NCBI GenBank assembly: GCA_964441535.1
Contig: CAYTXQ010000023.1
Span: 1-12,714 of the forward strand
Origin: CAYNLX01 sp964441535
GTDB taxonomy: Bacteria; Bacillota_I; Bacilli_A; RF39; UBA660
Direction: 5' to 3'
Length of the DNA stretch: 12,714 nucleotides
Both the position numbers and the translations under genes were made by a program. The notes under the pieces were generated by a model. The model ran no database searches. It saw only the letters and a list, made by a program, of their open reading frames with translations, and was not told where the DNA came from. The first letter of the stretch is position 1; every line of letters begins with the position of its first letter. Shown here one piece after another: positions 6,483 to 12,714 of the stretch.

Positions 6483-7379
6483 ATTATTTAAATAATTTAT
6501 AGCCTCTATAGCTGCAATGGTACCATCATTTACTGCTGTTGTTAATTGTCTTACTTTCTTTTTTCTACAATCTCCAGCAACGAATATTCCTTCTTGATTA
6601 GTAAAACAACTTTCATCTGATAAAATATAATCATTTTTATCTAAGTCTATTAATCCTTTTAGAAATTCATTTTGAGGTATCTGACCTACAGAAATAAACA
6701 TGCCATCTAGTTTTATTTCTTTAATATTTTTGTTATTATCTTCAACTATAATACCTGTTAATTCATCACTACCCTGTAATTCTTTCACTTGTGTATTATA
6801 AATTGTTTCTATATTTTTTTTCTTCTTTATTCTATCAATTAAAGTTTGTTCTGCAGTTAAATTAGGTAACATTTGTATAACTATTACGCTTTTACATAAT
6901 TCTGATAAAGATAATGCTGTAACTATAGCAGTATTACCTCCACCTATAACAGCAATTTTTTTATCTTCGTATAATGCCCCATCACATGCAGCACAAAAAG
7001 AGATGCCATTACCTATAAATTCTTCTTCTTTAGGAAGACCCAATAATCTATGTTTAGACCCAGTAGCTATTATAATAGACTTAGTTTTATATGTATTACT
7101 GTCTGTAATTACTTCTTTAATTCTTTCATTTTTTATTTCAAGAACTTCCTCTAATTCTATTAAACCTCCTAAATCTAAAACTTGTTCATATAGATTATTA
7201 GCTAAATCCATACCATTTATATGTTTAAATCCTGGATAGTTTTCAACTAAAGGAGACAAAGTAATTAAACCTCCTATATTTTCTTTTTCCAATATTAAGA
7301 CTTTTTTATTGGCTCTTAATCCATATATAGCTGCAGTTAAACCAGCAGGTCCACATCCTATAATAATAATGTCATACAT
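6471..7379 (-). CDS. trxB: Thioredoxin-reductase-family flavoprotein
   Basis: A 302-residue, low-molecular-weight thioredoxin-reductase-type enzyme, expected to pass electrons through FAD and a CxxC disulfide to a redoxin. Visible parts are the FAD Rossmann loop IIGCGPAG (6-13), IATGS (104-108), the redox-active FCAACDG (Cys129, Cys132), the second Rossmann loop IGGGNTA (145-151) and the C-terminal FAD contact GIFVAGD (264-270) followed by RQLTTAVNDG. The NADPH 2'-phosphate motif usual in TrxB (HRRxxxR after the second Rossmann beta strand) is absent; that position reads VIQMLPNLTAEQ. The electron donor may therefore not be NADPH. The gene starts one base after the nrdD stop (TAATATG) with no good Shine-Dalgarno, so translation is probably coupled. 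This context makes the redoxin domain fused to NrdD its likely partner. Confidence 0.93.
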   Translation of the reverse strand: MYDIIIIGCGPAGLTAAIYGLRANKKVLILEKENIGGLITLSPLVENYPGFKHINGMDLANNLYEQVLDLGGLIELEEVLEIKNERIKEVITDSNTYKTKSIIIATGSKHRLLGLPKEEEFIGNGISFCAACDGALYEDKKIAVIGGGNTAIVTALSLSELCKSVIVIQMLPNLTAEQTLIDRIKKKKNIETIYNTQVKELQGSDELTGIIVEDNNKNIKEIKLDGMFISVGQIPQNEFLKGLIDLDKNDYILSDESCFTNQEGIFVAGDCRKKKVRQLTTAVNDGTIAAIEAINYLNNKED

Positions 7380-7380
7380 A

Positions 7381-9738
7381 TTATTTCTCGCTAATATATT
7401 TCTTTATATTTGATAGATTAACTATTTTCTCTACTTTTTTATCTTTAATTATTACTAAAGTTGGAGCCTGTTTAATACCAAATTGTTTAGTTAATTCTTT
7501 ATTTTCTTCTGCATCAATATGTTCAAAATCTATTTTAGCCTTTTTTAATAAAGTATCAGCCATTTTACAATTAGGACATGTTTTAGTTCCAAATAGCATT
7601 ATTTTATTATCTTTTTCACATTCACAATCATCACCACAAGAACAGTCATCACCACATTCGCAATTAGATTTTTCTATATCATATAATTTACGCATTTTAT
7701 ATTCCTCTGTCTTACCTTCGTTCCAATTTTGTACTGGACGATAATATCCTGTAATACGACTATAGACTTCTGCATTAGATCCACATGTAGGGCAAGTGAA
7801 ATGCTCTCCTACTATATAGCCATGATTTTTACATACTGAATACGTTGGTGACATCGTATAATATGGTAATTTATAATTTTCAGCTATTTTTTTAACTAAG
7901 TTAGCAGCTGACTTCCAATCGGTTAATCTTTCTCCCAAGAATGCGTGAAAAACAGTTCCTGAAGTATATAAAGTTTGTAATTCATCTTGAATATCAAGTG
8001 CTTTAAATATATCGCTAGTATAAGATACTGGTAAATGAGAACTATTTGTATAATATGGAGTAGCATCTTTTTCACTAGCAGTAATAATATCAGGATATTT
8101 ACTTATATCATGCTTCGCTAAACGATATGAAGTTGATTCAGCAGGCGTAGCTTCTAAATTGTATAAATCTCCATATTCTTCTTGGTAATCTGATAATTTT
8201 TCACGCATAAAATTTAAAACTTCTTTAGTAAATTCCTGAGGTTTTTTATGAGTTAAATCTTGTTTCAACCAATTAGCATTTAAACATGCTTCATTCATAC
8301 CAACTATACCAATAGTTGAAAAATGATTATCAAAAGTTCCCAAATAACGTTTAGTATATGGATATAAACCTTCATTTAATAATTTTGTTATAACTTCTCT
8401 TTTTGTTTTTAAACTTCTTGCTGATAAGTTCATTACTTTTTCTAATTTATTATAAAAATCTTTTTTATCACTTGATAAATATGCAATTTTTGGCATATTG
8501 ATAGTAACAACACCTATAGAACCTGTACTTTCTCCACTACCAAAGTATCCTCCTGATTTTTTTCTTAATTCTCTTAAGTCAAGACGTAGACGACAGCACA
8601 TACTTCTAACATCACTAGGTTCCATATCACTATTAATATAATTTGAGAAATAAGGTGTTCCATACTTAGCAGTCATTTCAAATAATAATTTATTGTTTTC
8701 AGTTTCACTCCAATCAAAATCCTTAGTTATAGAGTAAGTTGGTATTGGATACTGAAAACCTCTTCCATTAGCATCTCCTTCAATCATAATCTCAATAAAT
8801 GCTTTATTAATCATATCCATTTCTTTTTGACAATCTTTATATTTGAAGTCCATTTCTTTTCCACCAACTAAAGCATTAAGTTCAGCTAAGTCATTAGGAA
8901 CTACCCAGTCTAGAGTAATGTTAGTAAAAGGTGCTTGAGTACCCCATCTACTAGGAGTATTAACTCCATATATAAATGACTGTAAACATTGTTTTGTTTC
9001 TTTATAATCTAAATTTTCTACTTTTACAAAAGGTGCCAAATAAGTATCAAATGATGAGAATGCCTGAGCACCCGCCCATTCATTTTGCATAATTCCTAAA
9101 AAGTTAACCATCTGATTGCATAATGTAGCCAAATGTTTTGCAGGAGAAGAAGTTATTTTACCAGGAATTCCTCCTAGACCTTCCATTATTAATTGTTTTA
9201 ATGACCAACCTGCACAATATCCTGTTAACATAGATAAATCATGTAAATGAATATCTGCATTACGATGAGCACTAGCTATTTCTTCATCATATACTTCTGT
9301 TAACCAATAATTTGCTGTAATAGCACCAGAATTACTTAATATTAAACCTCCTACAGAATATGTTACAGTAGAATTTTCCTTTACTCTCCAATCAGTAACA
9401 TTAACATAACTATTTACTACTTCTTTGTAGTCTAATATGGTAGATTTAATGTTACGAAGTTTTTCATGAAGTTTTCTATATAAAATGTAAGCTTTTGCTA
9501 CATCTACATAACCTGCTTTTGAAAGTACTACTTCAACACTATCTTGAATATCTTCTACTTTAATTACATTATCTACAACTTTTGGTGCAAAGTCTGCAGT
9601 AACTTTTAATGCTAAAAAATCTAACACATCATCTGTATAATTAATATTTTCAGCCTCAAAAGCTTTCTTCATTGCTTCCGCAATTTTTAATACTTCAAAA
9701 CCCACCAATTTTCCATCTCTTTTTTTAACTTTATACAT
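7381..9738 (-). CDS. nrdD: Anaerobic (class III) ribonucleoside-triphosphate reductase with C-terminal glutaredoxin-like domain
   Basis: NrdD reduces ribonucleoside triphosphates to dNTPs using a glycyl radical. Domains in the 785-residue protein: an ATP-cone allosteric domain (about 1-95; VKKRDGKLVGF and VEDIQDSVEVVL), then the ten-stranded barrel with HRNADIHLHDL (158-168), Cys175, and the finger-loop pair Cys381-Cys382 in SMCCRLRLD. Next come GSIGVVTINMP (406-416) and GIVGMNEA (477-484). The zinc site has Cys636, Cys649 and Cys652. The glycyl-radical region is RITGYYRP with Gly664, followed by NEGK (673-676). After it comes a Cys-rich stretch (six Cys between 693 and 707) and an extra redoxin domain (711-785) with CPNC at 721-724 and cis-Pro759. 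Paired active-site cysteines and a fused redoxin suggest a thioredoxin/glutaredoxin-dependent rather than formate-dependent NrdD; that is inference. The ATG at 9738 follows AAGAGGT. nrdG lies upstream and trxB downstream. Confidence 0.96.
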   Translation of the reverse strand: MYKVKKRDGKLVGFEVLKIAEAMKKAFEAENINYTDDVLDFLALKVTADFAPKVVDNVIKVEDIQDSVEVVLSKAGYVDVAKAYILYRKLHEKLRNIKSTILDYKEVVNSYVNVTDWRVKENSTVTYSVGGLILSNSGAITANYWLTEVYDEEIASAHRNADIHLHDLSMLTGYCAGWSLKQLIMEGLGGIPGKITSSPAKHLATLCNQMVNFLGIMQNEWAGAQAFSSFDTYLAPFVKVENLDYKETKQCLQSFIYGVNTPSRWGTQAPFTNITLDWVVPNDLAELNALVGGKEMDFKYKDCQKEMDMINKAFIEIMIEGDANGRGFQYPIPTYSITKDFDWSETENNKLLFEMTAKYGTPYFSNYINSDMEPSDVRSMCCRLRLDLRELRKKSGGYFGSGESTGSIGVVTINMPKIAYLSSDKKDFYNKLEKVMNLSARSLKTKREVITKLLNEGLYPYTKRYLGTFDNHFSTIGIVGMNEACLNANWLKQDLTHKKPQEFTKEVLNFMREKLSDYQEEYGDLYNLEATPAESTSYRLAKHDISKYPDIITASEKDATPYYTNSSHLPVSYTSDIFKALDIQDELQTLYTSGTVFHAFLGERLTDWKSAANLVKKIAENYKLPYYTMSPTYSVCKNHGYIVGEHFTCPTCGSNAEVYSRITGYYRPVQNWNEGKTEEYKMRKLYDIEKSNCECGDDCSCGDDCECEKDNKIMLFGTKTCPNCKMADTLLKKAKIDFEHIDAEENKELTKQFGIKQAPTLVIIKDKKVEKIVNLSNIKKYISEK

Positions 9739-9771
9739 AATTATTACCTCTTCTTTCTATAAAGTTTTATT

Positions 9772-10458
9772 TTATCTAATTTTTAAATTAGGAAAATCCT
9801 TTTTTAATTTATCTAAAATTTCATTAATCTCTTCTATATTAAAACTGTGTAATCCTTTTTTTATAACAGAATCTCCATCAACAAAATTTTGTAAATAATA
9901 TTTATCTTTATTCCCTATATATTCACATATTTCTTTAATATCTTCAAAAGTATGAAGTTCTTTTACAATTGTAGTCCTAAACTCATAATCAATATCACTT
10001 TTTTTAAGAATATCTATACTTTTCTTTAATAAAGAAATATCAAAGTTTTTTCTATCTATTGTAGGATAATATTTATTAAATGAATTTTTAATATCCATGG
10101 CTACATAATCTAATAGTTTATTATTAATTAAATCTTCTAAAATATCAGGTTTACTCCCATTAGTATCTAATTTTATTTTATATCCTAAATCTTTTATTTT
10201 TTTAATAAATTCTTTTATATCTTTTTGAAGTAAAGGTTCTCCTCCACTTATACATATTCCATCTAATAAACCTTTTCTTTTTTCTAAATAATCAAATATT
10301 TCTTTTTCATCTATATTTCCACACTTTTTATCTACTAGTACCAAAGACCCGTTTTGACAAAAAGGACATTTAAAGTTACAACCCTTAGTAAACACAATAC
10401 AAGCAACATTACCTGGATAATTGACTAAGGTAAGTTTTTCAAAACCATCTATAATCAT
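9772..10458 (-). CDS. nrdG: Anaerobic ribonucleotide reductase activating protein (radical SAM)
   Basis: NrdG uses a [4Fe-4S] cluster and S-adenosylmethionine to generate the glycyl radical on NrdD. The 228-residue protein has the family N-terminus (DGFEKLTLVNYPG, 4-16), the cluster motif CNFKCPFC (Cys27, Cys31, Cys34) and the SAM-contacting ISGGEPLLQ (69-77). Further radical-SAM barrel elements are KLDTNGSKP (115-123) and DYVAMDIK (137-144). It is the longer NrdG form, similar to those annotated as NrdG2/pyruvate-formate-lyase-activating-like. Pairing with nrdD 33 nt downstream supports NrdD as the substrate. The start at 10458 lies 4 nt after the stop of the preceding NrdD-like gene and has only a weak GAG-type Shine-Dalgarno, suggesting coupled translation. 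Confidence 0.93.
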   Translation of the reverse strand: MIIDGFEKLTLVNYPGNVACIVFTKGCNFKCPFCQNGSLVLVDKKCGNIDEKEIFDYLEKRKGLLDGICISGGEPLLQKDIKEFIKKIKDLGYKIKLDTNGSKPDILEDLINNKLLDYVAMDIKNSFNKYYPTIDRKNFDISLLKKSIDILKKSDIDYEFRTTIVKELHTFEDIKEICEYIGNKDKYYLQNFVDGDSVIKKGLHSFNIEEINEILDKLKKDFPNLKIR

Positions 10459-10462
10459 AATA

Positions 10463-12397
10463 TTACTCTAATTTTATACGTCCATATTTTATATCTGAAA
10501 TAGACATATTATGAATCATTTCTATAATTTTTTTATAAGATGGATTTTTAATACTAATTACTACTTGAGATGAAACTAAATTCTGATATTTGCTATTTAA
10601 AGAAAGTTGTTTATTTATATCTAAATTTTTATATAAACTATTGAAAGTTGAATAACATTCCTCATTATCTAATTTTCTAATTCCATAAATAGATTTATCT
10701 ATTGCTTTTAATTCTTTTGAAATGTTTTTGTCACAAGTTTCAACTAAATTGAAATTAATTTTATTTTCCAATGTATACTTTTCTATCTTTTCTCTTATGA
10801 ATTTTAATATATCGAACGCCAAATTAATATCATTAACAGTTATATCTTTTTCCTCTATTCCTAATAGAGATAAAACACATTCTTTCAAACCTATAATTCC
10901 TACATTTAAAGTACCATTTCTTAATACTTTACGTACCTTTTGATTAGGTTCTAATTTATCTGATTCAAATAATAAATTATTTTCAAATAAATATTTAAAA
11001 TTTTCTTTATATTTATTAGCCTGTAGTTCATATCTTTGAATTAATAAATTCTTTGTTAATTCTATGATTTCTTCTAGTTCTTTATAGAACAAATTCATAT
11101 TATTTTTTCCATATTTTAAACCTAGCCTAGCCATATTAATTGTTGTGGTAGATAATATCATTCTTCCTAGTTTATTTTCATCATTACATATGGTTTTTTC
11201 TCCTAAAGAGAAATATTCATTATCATTAAAAGAAAAATTTATATTTTTATTATCACAAAGTAATTTAGTAGCATTTTCTAAATATACATAATTAGATTTT
11301 TTAGGATCTAAATTTTTGTCTACTTTAAAAATAGTTAATACATTATCAGTTCTTTTAGTTGTTTCTAAAGCTTTAAAAAAGCATTCTGTTATAAGTTCTC
11401 CTTCATAACTAGTGTTACTGCCTAAACTAATGGAAACTTTATTATTATTTATAACAAGATCTAATGAATTTAATTTATATAATAATCTTTTGAAAGATTC
11501 TGTTATATCTTCTTTTAATTCTTTAAAACTATCCTGATAAGATTTTTCAAATATATTTAATATATTATTTCCTCTAATATATTGATTAAATATTTCTATA
11601 TTGAAATTAATTTTATTTAATTTATCTATATCATTTTCTATTTGTCTGAAATTTATATAATTTATAAAATCTGTTAGATTTAAATATTTAGTTAAATTAT
11701 TTTTAAAAATTTCTTTAAATTTTTTAACAACATATTTTTCTAAAAAACAATCAATAGCAGGTATTACCTGTTCTCCATTTTGTTCTTTTTTAATATTAGA
11801 AATAATATCTACAATATTATTAATATCTTTAATATTATTAAAATCCAGTATACTAGAAGAAGTAGTTCCTGAGGCGTAGTAATTTATATCATGAATATAT
11901 ATAATTCCTTCTTCATGAGCTCTACTGTATTTAGATTCCAATAGATACGCTTTGGAAAATTCATTAGATACTATCTTTCCAAAATTGAGTATTTCTTCTA
12001 TGGGAGATTCTTTCTTTTCATTTTTAACTGTTAATCCTATTTTTTCAATAGCTTTAACAAATTTATGTTGTTGTTTAACATTAAATGCTTCTCTTGATGC
12101 CGTTCTTTTTAATCTATAATTATTAAATGAGTTATAAACATCATCAAATTTTTCTAACTTTAATGTCTGTTCTATGATGTCTTGTATATCTTCAACATTA
12201 ATAGTTTTTCTTCCCACATAATTATCTTCTATATATTTTAGAACTGATTCATATACTTTGTTGACAGATTGTTCATCATAATTTTCATAAATACTATCAA
12301 AAGCAAGTTTTATAGCTATAGCAATTTTAGTTCCATTAAAATTAACACGCTGTCCACTACGTTTAACTACAACCAGTTCATTAAACACCTCATTCAT
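10463..12397 (-). CDS. NrdD-like paralogue with ATP-cone but no zinc/glycyl-radical domain
   Basis: With the start at ATG 12397 the protein is 644 residues. An ATP-cone domain (about 6-100) carries VVKRSGQRVNFNGTKI and NVEDIQDIIEQTL, as in NrdD. Barrel segments then align by eye with the neighbouring NrdD: SRAHEEGIIYIHD (158-170) with its HRNADIHLHDL region, NGEQVIPAIDCFLEKYV (207-223) with its GAQAFSSFDTYLAPFV, STTTINMARLGL (416-427) with GVVTINMPKIAY, and TLNVGIIGLKECVLSLLG (496-513) with STIGIVGMNEACL. Cys404 lies near the finger-loop cysteines, but Cys175 of NrdD aligns with Thr. The protein ends at YGRIKLE, where NrdD enters its CxxH...CxxC zinc site, so no RxxGY glycine is present. The gene is intact, heads the operon behind a good promoter and AGAGGAG Shine-Dalgarno, and is 4 nt from nrdG. 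It probably has a structural or allosteric role; catalysis alone is unlikely. Confidence 0.85.
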   Translation of the reverse strand: MNEVFNELVVVKRSGQRVNFNGTKIAIAIKLAFDSIYENYDEQSVNKVYESVLKYIEDNYVGRKTINVEDIQDIIEQTLKLEKFDDVYNSFNNYRLKRTASREAFNVKQQHKFVKAIEKIGLTVKNEKKESPIEEILNFGKIVSNEFSKAYLLESKYSRAHEEGIIYIHDINYYASGTTSSSILDFNNIKDINNIVDIISNIKKEQNGEQVIPAIDCFLEKYVVKKFKEIFKNNLTKYLNLTDFINYINFRQIENDIDKLNKINFNIEIFNQYIRGNNILNIFEKSYQDSFKELKEDITESFKRLLYKLNSLDLVINNNKVSISLGSNTSYEGELITECFFKALETTKRTDNVLTIFKVDKNLDPKKSNYVYLENATKLLCDNKNINFSFNDNEYFSLGEKTICNDENKLGRMILSTTTINMARLGLKYGKNNMNLFYKELEEIIELTKNLLIQRYELQANKYKENFKYLFENNLLFESDKLEPNQKVRKVLRNGTLNVGIIGLKECVLSLLGIEEKDITVNDINLAFDILKFIREKIEKYTLENKINFNLVETCDKNISKELKAIDKSIYGIRKLDNEECYSTFNSLYKNLDINKQLSLNSKYQNLVSSQVVISIKNPSYKKIIEMIHNMSISDIKYGRIKLE

Positions 12398-12403
12398 ATT
12401 TTT

Positions 12404-12410
12404 CTCCTCT
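12404..12410 (-). promoter_or_regulatory. Ribosome binding site that fixes the start of the NrdD-like gene
   Basis: AGAGGAG on the minus strand lies 6 nt before ATG 12397. The longer open frame begins at a TTG (12475) that has no Shine-Dalgarno and lies upstream of the predicted promoter, so the short start is preferred. Confidence 0.85.
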
Positions 12411-12421
12411 ACCTTAAACTC

Positions 12422-12450
12422 ATTATATATAGTAGATCTAAAAATAGCAA
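12422..12450 (-). promoter_or_regulatory. Promoter of the nrd operon
   Basis: TTGCTA (12445-12450) and a perfect TATAAT (12422-12427) are separated by 17 nt on the minus strand. The predicted start falls around 12415, leaving a short leader that still includes the AGAGGAG ribosome binding site. A sequence partly resembling an NrdR box (12420-12435) overlaps the -10. Confidence 0.7.
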
Positions 12451-12475
12451 TGTTTTTTTTATCTTTTTTTGTCAA

Positions 12476-12626
12476 TTTTACATTTTTTTATTTTTAAAAA
12501 CGTTTAATTTTTAGCAAAAAAAACATTTGGCGCAGATTAAATCAGGGTTAAATATTATGATGTAATTTTTATTTGGTTTTTTTCTGCTTAACATTGGTTT
12601 ACAATGATGATTTTATTTTTACAACT
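12476..12626. other. AT-rich non-coding region upstream of the nrd operon
   Basis: No gene is seen between the nrd promoter and the terminator at 12627-12654. The stretch is rich in A- and T-runs with two small irregularities. One is an inverted repeat CATTG-N5-CAATG (12592-12606). The other is a locally GC-richer patch (12529-12547) containing an imperfect palindrome around GATTTAATC. These might be regulatory sites for the nrd operon, but I recognise neither. Together with the promoter and terminator this region makes up the gene-free stretch 12398-12714. Confidence 0.5.
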
Positions 12627-12654
12627 AAAAAAGCCTAACTTTTTTAGTTAGACT
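12627..12654 (-). terminator. Intrinsic terminator of an upstream minus-strand gene
   Basis: On the minus strand AGTCTAACT (12646-12654) pairs with AGTTAGGCT (12632-12640), a 9-bp stem with one G-U and an A5 loop, followed by a T-run (12627-12631). It isolates the nrd operon from whatever lies to the right of the window. Confidence 0.85.
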
Positions 12655-12714
12655 TAAATATATTTGATTTATTAATTCCAAATGATTCTCGTGCTTACGA
12701 TTATATCCATATGC
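12655..12714 (-). other. Probable 3' end of an unidentified minus-strand gene
   Basis: Sixty bases lie upstream of the terminator. One minus-strand frame ends with TAA at 12672-12674, 17 bases before the hairpin, a usual distance for a gene end. A second frame stays open into the hairpin. The piece is too short to decide which is coding or to name a product. Confidence 0.3.

Noticed and set aside
10459..10470. Frameshift or truncated-pseudogene explanation for the missing NrdD C-terminus in the NrdD-like gene
   Set aside because: nrdG starts 4 nt after the stop, so no remnant of a zinc/glycyl-radical domain lies downstream in any frame, and the rest of the gene is intact.
12398..12475. 26-residue N-terminal extension of the NrdD-like protein from TTG 12475
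   Set aside because: No Shine-Dalgarno before the TTG, and a good promoter lies between it and the strong AGAGGAG/ATG at 12397. The extension is Lys-rich sequence from A-runs with no match to the start of an ATP-cone.
12470..12475. Perfect TTGACA as the -35 of the nrd promoter
   Set aside because: No acceptable -10 lies 16-18 nt downstream. TTGCTA with the perfect TATAAT at 17 nt is a better pair.
12269..12514. Plus-strand open frames, for example opposite the start of the NrdD-like gene and opposite murB, trxB and rpsB
   Set aside because: They are low-complexity antisense shadows of well-supported minus-strand genes, with no ribosome binding sites or recognisable protein features.
12655..12714. 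Naming the gene whose end lies at the right edge
   Set aside because: Only about 20 codons are available and two frames are open for most of it; no motif can be recognised.

Overview
The window is a very AT-rich (roughly a quarter G+C by eye), densely packed piece of a bacterial chromosome, with every recognisable gene on the minus strand. UGA is used as a stop (queH and murG both end in it), so the standard bacterial code applies. The genes suggest an anaerobic, low-GC, walled Firmicute, perhaps a Bacilli/Erysipelotrichia/RF39-like gut lineage. It has peptidoglycan and division genes in the order murG-murB-ftsQ, as in Bacillus, and a class III (oxygen-sensitive) ribonucleotide reductase. The taxonomic placement is inference.

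Read in the direction of transcription (high to low coordinates) there are three units. (1) Deoxynucleotide/redox operon, about 12450-6454. It has a promoter with a perfect -10, an NrdD-related protein without the glycyl-radical C-terminus, the radical-SAM activase NrdG, an NrdD with a fused Cys-rich linker and glutaredoxin-like domain, and a thioredoxin-reductase-family flavoprotein one base downstream. A weak terminator overlaps the end of trxB. (2) Cell wall/division/tRNA modification unit, about 6451-2587. It holds murG, murB, ftsQ (divIB), queH and a small multi-pass membrane protein, mostly overlapping or nearly so, and ends in a clear intrinsic terminator. (3) Translation unit, about 2607-1 and running off the left edge. 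It has a likely promoter embedded in the preceding terminator, a structured leader of about 100 nt, rpsB with an unusual C-terminal extension interrupted by a 100-N assembly gap, tsf, and a membrane-anchored thioredoxin-like protein cut by the window edge.

How the genes fit together: the nrd unit looks like a self-contained class III dNTP-synthesis module. NrdG installs the glycyl radical on NrdD. The fused redoxin domain probably re-reduces the NrdD active site, and the adjacent flavoprotein probably re-reduces the redoxin. The first gene is the most interesting item. It is an intact ATP-cone plus NrdD-barrel paralogue that stops where the zinc/glycyl-radical domain should begin, so it cannot carry a glycyl radical and may be a regulatory or structural partner.

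No tRNA, rRNA, CRISPR array, insertion sequence or phage gene was recognised. The right-hand end (12398-12714) has no recognisable gene. It holds the nrd promoter, an AT-rich stretch, and the terminator of an upstream gene lying outside the window.
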